The notes: generated by a model from the sequence alone, not told the origin. Positions 8,542 to 15,421 are shown, numbered from the stretch's first letter. The stretch: DNA of 15,421 nt from CAYWHE01 sp964458125 (GCA_964458125.1 CAYWHE010000087.1:1-15421); one strand, 5' to 3'. Translations and numbers: made by a program.

Positions 8542-10842
8542 TTATAAACGGATAAGTTTTAACATGCCGGTATTTCGATGCTGGATTACCAGGACAAAAT
8601 AAACACCGGGTTCAGTGCCGGAAATCATCCATCTGTTTTTGTCAACCAGAATGGGCTCCTCCTTTACCTGCCTGCCCATACTATCAAAAATCTTAATGAA
8701 AACCGGAGTTTCATCACAATGGAGACATTCCAGTGCAAATTCTCCGGCTGATGGATTCGGATAGGCGAAAACCCGGAATGCTTCTGTTTCTTCAGGTACC
8801 TGTTCGCCGAACCTGCAGGGAACCGAAACACTAATCACATTGGAGATGGAGGTGCAGCCTTTCGGATTGGTGACCTTCACCTTATAATTACCGGATAATT
8901 TTGCCTGGAATTTATTGGAAGTCCCTCCCGTCAGGTTCACATTGTTGCGCTTCCACTGGTATGAATAGGTTGTGTTCAGCGGCGCTTTCAGTTCCACGCT
9001 GTCGCCTGAACAAAATACGGTCGGACCCTGGGCCGTGACCGTTGCTGAGGGATTTGAATAAACCGCCACCGTGGATGCTGCCGAAGTGCCGCTGCAGCCA
9101 TAATTGTTTGTTTTTACAACTTTAAAAGTTCCTGAAGATGATGCCGTATAGGATGCCGTAGTGGCCCCCGGGATATTATTGCCGTTCTTTTTCCACTGAT
9201 AGGCTGCTCCACCTGTACTGGAACTGAGCAGTACCTGGCCGCCGTTACAAAAGGACAGCGGGCCGTTTGCACTGATAGAAGGAGAGGGAGACGGGTTCAC
9301 CGTTATATTCACGGGGGGTGAGGTGACCAATCCACAATTAGGGCTGTTTACATTCACCGTATAACTGCCGGCTGATGAAGTCGAATATGTTGCTCCTGTT
9401 GCACCGGGAATATTGACGTTGTTTTTTTTCCACTGGTACCCGTTGGCTCCCGCAGCCGTGGCATCCAGCAGTATGCTTTGGCCTGAACAAATGGTGGTTG
9501 ACCCCTGTGGTGTAATTTGTGCAACAGGACCGGTGATGGAGATGACCAGCGGATTCAGGTTCTGGCCCACTGCCAGCATGGTCCCGCAGGAATTGGATAC
9601 CTCGCAGGTATAGGTTCCCGATTGGGTTGCCTGGTATGAAAAGTAAACGGCGCCCGGAATAGATATGCCGTTTCTTTTCCATTGATAGGATGCAAACGAA
9701 ATGGAACCGGGCTCCACATACAGATAGACGGAATAACAATCGGCTAGTATGCCATTACTGGTTACGTAGGGTGAAACACCCGGAATCAAACTGATAACAG
9801 GAAGGCCCATCTGAGCGAAGCTGATCCCACACGTGGTGGTTATCAGGGCATTGTATATGCCTGACTCCGTGACTCCCATTAAATAATTGCCTCCCGGGAA
9901 AGGACTAATGGGGAAACCGTCCTTTTGCCAGTCCACAACACCTCCTGGCCAAACCTGTCCGGTTGAAACATCATTCACCTGAAGATCGACTGTTTGCCCG
10001 TTGCACAAACTCACCGGCCAGGCCCCGTTGGTAGCAGTAACAGAAATCTGAGGTGGTACACCAGCCTGGACAGAAATGGTATTTGACGGAGCAGTTGGTG
10101 CATTGCAAAATCCGGCATCATAAACCACGCAGCTGTATTGACCGGATGAACCTGCATTGTAAAAGCCGCTGGTTGCTCCCGGAATATTGACTCCGTTATT
10201 TTTCCACTGGCAGGTGGAAGCTCCTCCTGCGGTGCCAAAATTTATCGAAACAGACAAGGTTGCTGATCCCGTGCAGAAAATGGTTGGATCAAAGGTGCTG
10301 ATGGTCGCAACCTGTGTTTGAACAGAAAGGCCGCCTGTCACGGCCGTACAGGTGCCGTTTGAAACCTGGCAGGTATATATGCCAGGCTGGGTTCCTGTAT
10401 AATTCATGGATGTGGCGCCATTGATGTTGTTCCCGTTCAGTTTCCACTGGTAGGTCAGCCCGGAAGTATTCACGCTGAGGTTGACATTTCCGTTCAGGCA
10501 GCCGATTCCTGTAAATCCATTTGCAGTGATGATGACATTATCCAGGGTAACGGTTACGGGAATTGCGTTCGAAACAGCAGTACAACCACCGGTAGCTGCA
10601 ACCTGGACCGTATAGCTGCCGCTGGAAGTGGCCGACCAGGTCTGGGCCGTGGCTCCTGAAATGGCAGTCCCGTTCTTTTTCCATTGCCACGTGTATCCAA
10701 TACCGGTGGTGGCAGTGAGCCCTACACTGCCGCCCTTACAGAATGTTGTTGGACCTCCTGCACTGATGCTGACCGGGCATTGGGCCTTTACTGCAGAAAT
10801 TGCCATGGTAAGCAGGAAAATTAATAAGCTCGGTTGTTTCAT
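8542..10842 (-). CDS. Secreted Ig(8)-only protein with T9SS sorting domain
   Basis: A 766-aa predicted exported protein with signal peptide MKQPSLLIFLLTMAISAVKA. It has no separate head domain: Ig-like modules begin immediately (CPVSISAGGPTTFC) and about eight follow to residue 676. Modules 1, 2, 6, 7 and 8 are regular (TFC, YQWKKNG, GAT, G.Y.V). Modules 3-5 are divergent: module 4 has VDWQKDGFPI and no GAT, and module 5 begins SNGILADC. A T9SS type A sorting domain follows (YPNP at 694-697, ending GMLKLIRL) and contains an unusual C-x2-C pair (CLHC). The all-Ig architecture resembles a stalk or filament subunit, which is inference only. The gap is 14 bp after the upstream gene and 9 bp before the next. 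The penultimate module (VVKTNNYGCSGTSAASTVAVY) groups with those of the 4669-8532, 10857-13271 and 13546-14928 genes. The last Ig module is encoded at 8815-9054. Confidence 0.94.
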   Translation of the reverse strand: MKQPSLLIFLLTMAISAVKAQCPVSISAGGPTTFCKGGSVGLTATTGIGYTWQWKKNGTAISGATAQTWSATSSGSYTVQVAATGGCTAVSNAIPVTVTLDNVIITANGFTGIGCLNGNVNLSVNTSGLTYQWKLNGNNINGATSMNYTGTQPGIYTCQVSNGTCTAVTGGLSVQTQVATISTFDPTIFCTGSATLSVSINFGTAGGASTCQWKNNGVNIPGATSGFYNAGSSGQYSCVVYDAGFCNAPTAPSNTISVQAGVPPQISVTATNGAWPVSLCNGQTVDLQVNDVSTGQVWPGGVVDWQKDGFPISPFPGGNYLMGVTESGIYNALITTTCGISFAQMGLPVISLIPGVSPYVTSNGILADCYSVYLYVEPGSISFASYQWKRNGISIPGAVYFSYQATQSGTYTCEVSNSCGTMLAVGQNLNPLVISITGPVAQITPQGSTTICSGQSILLDATAAGANGYQWKKNNVNIPGATGATYSTSSAGSYTVNVNSPNCGLVTSPPVNITVNPSPSPSISANGPLSFCNGGQVLLSSSTGGAAYQWKKNGNNIPGATTASYTASSSGTFKVVKTNNYGCSGTSAASTVAVYSNPSATVTAQGPTVFCSGDSVELKAPLNTTYSYQWKRNNVNLTGGTSNKFQAKLSGNYKVKVTNPKGCTSISNVISVSVPCRFGEQVPEETEAFRVFAYPNPSAGEFALECLHCDETPVFIKIFDSMGRQVKEEPILVDKNRWMISGTEPGVYFVLVIQHRNTGMLKLIRL

Positions 10843-10856
10843 GGGGTTTATCAGGA

Positions 10857-13271
10857 TTAGTGTGTTTTTATAATTTTTTGACAGTATTTGAAATTTTCAT
10901 TTTCCACAAAAATCAGGTACATCCCGGGTGGAAGCTGAGCTCCAAACGTCACTTCACGGGTATTGAAATAAATGATCTCCCGGTTCAGCATACGGCCGAA
11001 GATGTCATAAATAAAAATATTGACCGGTTGTTCAATCGGGGTCAGGATGTGAACCGCAAATGCTGAAGATGATGGGTTCGGGACCACCTCAAATAGTATT
11101 CCGTCTTGCATTGCCATGTCTTCCCCGCGGCAGGGCACGGCCACCGATATGGTATTCGAAAGTGCAGTACAGCCGTTTGTGGTGGTTGCCTTAACTTTAA
11201 AATTACCGGCCGTTTTAGCCTGGTATTTATTACCCGTTGCTCCGTTTATATTGATATTATTTCGTTTCCATTGATAAGAATAACTGTTATTCAGGGGTGT
11301 CTTTAATTCGACGCTGTCGCCAAGGCAAAAGGTGGTCGGACCTTGCGGGGTGACGGATGCGGTGGGATTGACATATACCGTCACCGCAGTTGCCGCAGAG
11401 GTTCCGGTGCAACCATAGGTATTTGTTTTAACAACTTTATAATTTCCAGATGCTGATGCAGTGTAGTTAAAGGTTGTAGCCCCGGGCAGGTTATTGCCGT
11501 TTTTCTTCCATTGAAAAGAAATGCCTCCGGTACTGCTGGCGCTCAACACTACTGAGCCGCCTGAGCAAAAGGAGGTGCTCCCTGACGGGGTGATGGTTGG
11601 GGAAGGACCCGGATTAACGGTTACCGTAACCGGTGGAGAAGTATTGGATCCGCATGCATTACTCAGGATCACTGTATAATTACCGGAATTTCCCGTTGTG
11701 ATGCTTGGAGTGGTTTTTCCGTTGGACCAGAGATAACTGTTGCCCGCACCGGCCGGAGCGCTGAGGGTGACCTGACTGCCGTTGCAGAACGTAGTCGGTC
11801 CGGACGGCGTTATGGTTGCCGCAGGTGTGAGACAATCGACATGAAAAGAAAGAACGTTGGATGGATTATACAGTGTGTCGCTGAAATCAAAACAGAGGTA
11901 ATAGCCTGTTCCTCCTGTTAAGGGCCCGATTTCATACTTGGAGACGCCGTTAACCGGCGGATTTGGACTGGTCAGCACCGGGCACAGGTAATTGGACGGG
12001 TCACAGGTGCCGCTGGCTGCATGGTAATTTAACAGGTAGTCTCCCTGAGGCCAGTACGTATAGTTAACAGTTACCTGGTATTTCGAAGTAGCCGGTGGCG
12101 AAAAGAGGTAAAACGTTTCATTGCCGGGTGCAAAATAAAACTGGCAATTGGTTCCCGGGTAATCAAACATACCCCGGGAATCCGGCGCAGCATATGCCAC
12201 CGAGCCCAGCACCCCGTAGGTTTGAACAGCCGGGCAAGCCGCAGTCCCAAATGTCTGCCGGTCATGATTGGGTCCTGTTAACCCGTTACAGGATGCACGC
12301 AGGTAAAATGAGAAACCGGTATTGGGGGCCAGGTTATATATGGTTACCGTTCCGGCTGACCCATAGAGAAGGGCGCCTCCTCCGGGTGTGGAGCCGGTAC
12401 CGGGAATAAAATTGCCGGGTCCGTATTCCAGCCAGGCCGGTCCACCCGTCCAACTGATGGTGGCCTGGTAAGGCGTTATACCCGTCACATTGATATTGGA
12501 GAGGGCGTTGGTGCAACCGGGACATTCCACACGGAACTCCACATTCAGCGCCTGCAGGTTGTTTTGCTGAACCTTGATAAAATATGTGGTTCCGGCCGTC
12601 AGCGGGCCGAAAGAAAACTGGGTGACCCCGGCCGGCGAAGCATATCCCAGGCAATTCCAGTTCAGGCTGTTGCATCCCAGCGTAGCCGCTTTATAGGAAA
12701 AATTGCAACCTGTAATGGGTAACGGCTTCACCAATATCCGGTGTATTCCGCTAACGGATGGAGTAAAGGAAAAAATGGCATCGGGACCTCCGTTGTTACA
12801 GGTAATCCAGGCACCATTGCCGCTCCCCAGAACGGCGGTATTAAAACCGTTGCAGGAAATAACGGGCGCCTGGCTGCAGTCGAATGCCGTAGTGAAACTG
12901 GTGACCGGAGAATTCGGGCTGAACGTACCGCTGCAATTCCTCCTTACATAAACCTGGTAGGCCGTTAGCGGTGTAAGCCCGGTAACGTTAAACTGAACCG
13001 TTACATTGGAGCCCGGGGCGCTCATGACCGTTCCGCCGGGTCCTGCTGTGGCTCCCGTTCCGGGCGTAAAGCCGGGCAATCCGTATTCCAGGTACAGGGT
13101 GGAACCCAGGCAGCCGTTTCCGCCCGTGCAATAAACAGTCACGGTGGCGGAAGCCGGATATATATTGGCGCTGCCAATGCTTAAGGATGGCGCAGTACAT
13201 TGTGCCGTAAGTTCAGATGGACTGAAACACCTGACAAGCAAACTAAATGCAACTATGCAAACGTTTTTCAT
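10857..13271 (-). CDS. Secreted FN3/PPC-like-Ig(3) protein, T9SS sorting
   Basis: An 804-aa predicted exported protein. The frame is open up to a TTG at 13313, but the ATG at 13271 gives a proper signal peptide (MKNVCIVAFSLLVRCFSPSE...TAQ); an ATG at 13280 (MVKMKN) is the alternative. The head appears as two alternating pairs. FN3-like domains lie at about 26-130 and 253-345, sharing LEYG...F.PGTG..GGG and ending in YVRRNC or YLRASC. Each is followed by a beta-rich domain with aromatic and cysteine-rich content resembling pre-peptidase C-terminal (PPC) domains (about 131-250 and 346-480). Three Ig-like modules follow (about 483-553, 556-634 and 635-714), then a sorting domain with PNP (VVPNPSS, not YPNP) and the end KIIKTH. 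It is the first gene of the tightly spaced run, after a 274-bp gap carrying a candidate promoter. The PPC assignment is tentative. The last Ig module is encoded at 11130-11369. Confidence 0.92.
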   Translation of the reverse strand: MKNVCIVAFSLLVRCFSPSELTAQCTAPSLSIGSANIYPASATVTVYCTGGNGCLGSTLYLEYGLPGFTPGTGATAGPGGTVMSAPGSNVTVQFNVTGLTPLTAYQVYVRRNCSGTFSPNSPVTSFTTAFDCSQAPVISCNGFNTAVLGSGNGAWITCNNGGPDAIFSFTPSVSGIHRILVKPLPITGCNFSYKAATLGCNSLNWNCLGYASPAGVTQFSFGPLTAGTTYFIKVQQNNLQALNVEFRVECPGCTNALSNINVTGITPYQATISWTGGPAWLEYGPGNFIPGTGSTPGGGALLYGSAGTVTIYNLAPNTGFSFYLRASCNGLTGPNHDRQTFGTAACPAVQTYGVLGSVAYAAPDSRGMFDYPGTNCQFYFAPGNETFYLFSPPATSKYQVTVNYTYWPQGDYLLNYHAASGTCDPSNYLCPVLTSPNPPVNGVSKYEIGPLTGGTGYYLCFDFSDTLYNPSNVLSFHVDCLTPAATITPSGPTTFCNGSQVTLSAPAGAGNSYLWSNGKTTPSITTGNSGNYTVILSNACGSNTSPPVTVTVNPGPSPTITPSGSTSFCSGGSVVLSASSTGGISFQWKKNGNNLPGATTFNYTASASGNYKVVKTNTYGCTGTSAATAVTVYVNPTASVTPQGPTTFCLGDSVELKTPLNNSYSYQWKRNNININGATGNKYQAKTAGNFKVKATTTNGCTALSNTISVAVPCRGEDMAMQDGILFEVVPNPSSSAFAVHILTPIEQPVNIFIYDIFGRMLNREIIYFNTREVTFGAQLPPGMYLIFVENENFKYCQKIIKTH

Positions 13272-13545
13272 TTTAACCATAGTAATTATGAAGACTATCC
13301 TTTTCCGTATCAAAAGAAATGTGCCGGATAATTGAAAAACGGCCTGCTCAATACCATTTAAACCCCTATTTACAAATATCGCTTAAATTTTCAAAAGTTG
13401 CAAGTTTTTTTCTGAATAGAGGTAAACAGGCACTTTATAGGTTCCAACCCGATGAGGTAAAAAATACTAATCGTCCGTTGAACCGGTTTTTAAATGTCCC
13501 AGGAACTTAATTCCCTTTAAATTGGCAGGATTAACCGGTCATCGT
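13272..13545. other. AT-rich intergenic region before the six-gene run
   Basis: This is the only sizeable gap between intact genes in the window. It is AT-rich and has no family module in any frame. It should hold the end of the 13546-14928 transcript and the promoter of the run starting at 13271. No convincing intrinsic terminator is visible: the only hairpin near the stop codon is a 5-bp CCGGT/ACCGG stem (around 13535-13551) without a following T run on the minus strand. A candidate promoter is listed separately. Confidence 0.6.
13373..13403 (-). promoter_or_regulatory. Candidate Bacteroidota promoter for the six-gene run
   Basis: On the minus strand the sequence reads TTG (13401-13403), a 20-nt spacer, then GATATTTG (13373-13380). 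The latter matches the Bacteroidota -7 consensus TAnnTTTG at all but the first position, and the spacing is in the usual range. Transcription would start near 13366, giving a leader of roughly 90 nt before the ATG at 13271. The other gaps in the run are 5-20 bp and leave little room for separate promoters. The call is by eye only. Confidence 0.35.
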
Positions 13546-14928
13546 TTACCGGCTGATTACAAAAGCAGTATGCCGGGAAAACTTATTTGATGTCAGTTTC
13601 AGGCAATACAGGCCGGCTTCCAGATTGTCAACCGGTACCTGATTCCCGGAGGTACAACTACCCGAATAAACCTGCCTTCCCCGGACATCGCTGATGATAA
13701 TTTCTGAATTTCCAAGAATTCCTTTACAAATTATGGTCAGATGGTCTTTGGCCGGATTGGGATAAACCATTAATTCCGGAGGTAAGGAACCGGGGCTCTC
13801 TTCCTCGCTTCTGCACGGCACGGAAACCTGTACCGGGGAAGAAATGGCGGTACAACCCTGGCTATTCGTGACCTTAACTTTGTAAAACCCTGCCGTTTTT
13901 GAGAAGTACTTGTTTGAGGTTGCTCCGGTGATGCTATTGTTGTTTCTTTTCCACTGGTAGGTCCATCCGCTGTTTAGTGCTGTCTTTAACTGAACGCTGT
14001 CTCCTGCACAAAACGTGGTCGGGCCCTGGGGGATGATGGATGCCGAGGGATTGCCATACACCGTCACAGCGGTTGCCGCAGAAGTTCCAGTGCAACCGTA
14101 GGAATTTGTTTTAACCACCTTGTAATTTCCCGAAACAGTTGCGTAATAGGAACTGGAGGTGGCCCCGGGAATATTGATTCCGTTTTTCTTCCATTGGTAC
14201 GTTGCACCGATTCCTGCATTCACCTGTAACATAACATTACCCCCTGAACAAAATGATGTCGCCCCGGAGGGCGTGATCACAGGTGTTGGTTTGTTTACAA
14301 CCACCTGAATGCTGTCTGAATAAGCATATCCGCAATTTCCAACCTGTACCCGCAGGCAATAATATCCGCTGGTACTCAACTCAACATCAAAGGGTGCATT
14401 CGGCCCTGATGGAATAAAAGGCAAGCCGTTTTTTAACCATTGAAAATTAACAAAGGTGTTGTTCGAATCCAAATAAAACACCTGGGGGATAGAAGCATAC
14501 CGTTCTCCGCAAGGCCCGTTCTGAAAAGAAGGTAAACACACCGGAGCATTTAAAGATGTTCTGCGAACTTTAAACCAATGACTGTCGTCCCATAACATTC
14601 CTGCACTGTCTGCATAGCAGACAATGGCGAAAAAATTTCCCATATTGGCTGGCACGCTTATCGTACTTCCATATCCGATCAGATTACTCCAGTTATCGTA
14701 ACTGCAGCCCCCGAAACTGGTATCAAATAAAACATAGTGCCAGTGATAATCATAATTGGGGTTCGGGTTATCCACCTGCATCGGGATCGTTGACGATGCA
14801 CAATCCAGGGCTTCGTGTTTGCCATTGGATGAAATGATGACACCGGTGCCCTTGCAGGGAATAATTCCTCCGGTAAGGAAGAGGATAACCAGTAGCATTA
14901 ATCCGGAAATTTTCAACTTGTTCTTCAT
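13546..14928 (-). CDS. Secreted Ig-repeat protein, unusual head, T9SS sorting
   Basis: A 460-aa predicted exported protein. Residues 1-27 are a signal peptide (MKNKLKISGLMLLVILFLTG...). Residues about 28-125 form a head I do not recognise; spaced cysteines and W/Y-rich strands (YDYHWHYVLFD, NFFAIVCYADSAG) suggest a divergent Ig or PKD-like fold. Residues about 130-212 are a second divergent Ig-like unit (FQWLKNGLPF, YYCLRVQVGNCG). Two regular modules follow (214-292 and 293-372), then a sorting domain with YPNP at 389-392, ending HTAFVISR. The start overlaps the stop of the decayed tail upstream (TGATG). A 274-bp gap separates its stop from the start of the next gene, so it may be a separate transcript; a good TAnnTTTG box lies 18 bp before its start. 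The last Ig module and linker (13813-14052) closely match those of the 1970-4663 gene, while the penultimate module matches the other class. Confidence 0.93.
   Translation of the reverse strand: MKNKLKISGLMLLVILFLTGGIIPCKGTGVIISSNGKHEALDCASSTIPMQVDNPNPNYDYHWHYVLFDTSFGGCSYDNWSNLIGYGSTISVPANMGNFFAIVCYADSAGMLWDDSHWFKVRRTSLNAPVCLPSFQNGPCGERYASIPQVFYLDSNNTFVNFQWLKNGLPFIPSGPNAPFDVELSTSGYYCLRVQVGNCGYAYSDSIQVVVNKPTPVITPSGATSFCSGGNVMLQVNAGIGATYQWKKNGINIPGATSSSYYATVSGNYKVVKTNSYGCTGTSAATAVTVYGNPSASIIPQGPTTFCAGDSVQLKTALNSGWTYQWKRNNNSITGATSNKYFSKTAGFYKVKVTNSQGCTAISSPVQVSVPCRSEEESPGSLPPELMVYPNPAKDHLTIICKGILGNSEIIISDVRGRQVYSGSCTSGNQVPVDNLEAGLYCLKLTSNKFSRHTAFVISR
13754..14050 (-). repeat. Long dispersed repeat, copy 2 (last Ig and linker)
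   Basis: Partner of 2184-2480. The identical runs are at 13892-13927 (36 nt), 14003-14028 (26 nt) and 13822-13842 (21 nt). It lies 11.6 kb from copy 1, with three intact family genes between them whose tails match less well. This argues for gene conversion or recent module transfer rather than simple tandem duplication. Confidence 0.85.
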
Positions 14929-15218
14929 CAGTTTCGTATGATTTTCAAAACTATTTTATCAGATCCGCAGACTACAACGGCCGGATAAATTCCGGCTTCC
15001 ATCGCTTCACCTGAAATGAGTGATCGGTTGCCGGCAGGGATATCCTCGTGCGTGGCATCCTGGTGCAGAACCAGCCTTCCTGAGTGCAGCTATACGCAGG
15101 CTGGTTGAGCGAAATCATATACTTCCCATGAGCGTGTATTATTAAATAATGACACCGGCAAAACGGCCATGATCCCTGAAATAATCCGCAACCGTGCAGG
15201 ACCTGTTTTCCTTATTTA
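14928..15218 (-). pseudogene. Decayed T9SS C-terminal sorting tail
   Basis: Reading the minus strand in the frame that ends at the TGA of 14928-14930, the last 53 codons give a convincing sorting-domain end: GRLVLHQD..., EAGIYPAVVV, then KIVLKIIRN and stop. This is much like the end of the 4669-8532 product (GIYAAVVV...VIRLIKINQN). Further upstream the frame meets a TAG (15090-15092). Beyond it are another 41 open codons with SGIMAVLPVSLF and SWEVYDF, which match the N-terminal half of a sorting domain, and then a TAA (15216-15218). The expected YPNP is absent, and no Ig module is readable upstream. About nine codons, including the TAG, separate VYDF from SGRLV, where homologues join directly. 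This is best read as the eroded remnant of another family member. The final TGA overlaps the ATG of the next gene. A sequencing error could explain one stop but not the missing upstream modules. Confidence 0.7.
14946..14977 (-). promoter_or_regulatory. Candidate promoter inside the decayed tail
   Basis: The minus strand carries TAGTTTTG (14946-14953), a full match to the TAnnTTTG -7 consensus, preceded by TTG (14975-14977) with a 21-nt spacer. It would start transcription about 11 nt before the ATG at 14928, a short leader. The box falls in codons for I-V-L of the decayed sorting tail, so it may be a chance match in coding-derived sequence or a promoter gained after the upstream gene was lost. 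Confidence 0.33.
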
Positions 15219-15421
15219 TAATGATGCATTGCCATCAGATTGCCCTTTCGCTTCGAATGACCAATTCTTCAACCAAATGGAATATCAATTTCATTCACAC
15301 ACCGAAATCAACATCATTTTGAATTAAAACGCCGGTATGCAAACCCACTATTATCCAAATGTCGGGAATTGCTATTTAAGATGCAAGTTTATTCAATTCG
15401 ACTGGACTTTTACAAGGACAA
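15219..15421. other. AT-rich stretch, no supportable gene
   Basis: No Ig module, signal peptide or RNA gene is recognisable here. On the minus strand a 19-codon frame (MKLIFHLVEELVIRSERAI, then stop) is readable but too short to support. On the plus strand two frames stay open to the right edge: one from the ATG at 15337 (MQTHYYPNVG...) and one from about 15259 without an early ATG. Neither shows a recognisable motif. Base composition is visibly more AT-rich than in the genes, so this may be true intergenic sequence or the eroded body of the pseudogene next to it. Confidence 0.5.

Noticed and set aside
13272..13313. Extended start of the FN3/PPC-like gene at TTG 13313
   Set aside because: It adds a charged, non-signal-like leader before a good MKN signal peptide, so ATG 13271 (or 13280) is preferred.
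13535..13551. Inverted repeat CCGGT/ACCGG near the stop of the first intact gene as a terminator
   Set aside because: The stem is only 5 bp, it overlaps the stop codon and has no following T run on the minus strand.
491..14300. Regular recurrence of short motifs such as ttccactggta, seen as a possible CRISPR or satellite array
   Set aside because: The period of about 230-250 bp stays in frame and equals one Ig module; it reflects coding for YQWK cores, not non-coding repeats.
15240..15300. Minus-strand 19-codon frame (MKLIFHLVEELVIRSERAI) as a small protein
   Set aside because: It is very short, without a ribosome-binding context or a homologous motif I can name; chance is likely.
15259..15421. 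Plus-strand frame open to the right edge as a new divergent gene
   Set aside because: It has no early ATG in the longest frame, no motif and an AT-rich background; the evidence is too thin.

Overview
The window looks like a chromosomal stretch from a Bacteroidota bacterium. A gliding or environmental lineage such as Chitinophagales or Sphingobacteriales is plausible, but the family cannot be fixed from this sequence. The evidence is that every complete gene encodes a signal peptide, tandem Ig-like modules of the FC...YQWKKNG..IPGAT...G.Y.V...N.CG type, and a C-terminal type IX secretion (T9SS) type A sorting domain starting at a YPNP or PNP motif. Two candidate promoters also resemble the Bacteroidota TTG / TAnnTTTG pattern. 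All genes lie on the minus strand. No enzyme, RNA gene, transposase or CRISPR array was found.

Layout in transcription order (right to left): 15421-15219 holds no supportable gene. 15218-14928 is a decayed C-terminal sorting tail with internal stops, whose last stop overlaps the next start (TGATG). 14928-13546 is a 460-aa Ig-repeat protein. A 274-bp AT-rich gap (13272-13545) carries a candidate promoter. Then comes a compact run of six genes separated by only 5-20 bp: 13271-10857 (FN3/PPC-like head plus 3 Ig), 10842-8542 (8 Ig only), 8532-4669 (seven-bladed propeller head plus 10 Ig), 4663-1970 (LamG head plus 7 Ig), 1960-224 (LamG head plus 3 Ig), and 203 to beyond the left edge (start of another propeller-like secreted protein). 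The run is almost certainly one operon.

The most striking feature is a family with variable heads and a conserved tail. N-terminal heads (LamG, beta-propeller, FN3/PPC-like, unknown) and Ig copy numbers (3 to 10) differ freely. The last Ig module, about 80 residues ending in PCR, is strongly conserved in all six complete proteins. The sorting domain after it diverges again. A 297-bp block covering this module and the linker is about 88% identical, without gaps, between two genes 11.6 kb apart, and similarity stops abruptly at both ends. This suggests gene conversion or module shuffling. The likely role is a set of co-expressed, T9SS-exported surface or extracellular proteins (adhesins, or matrix or binding stalks). 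That role is inferred from architecture only.
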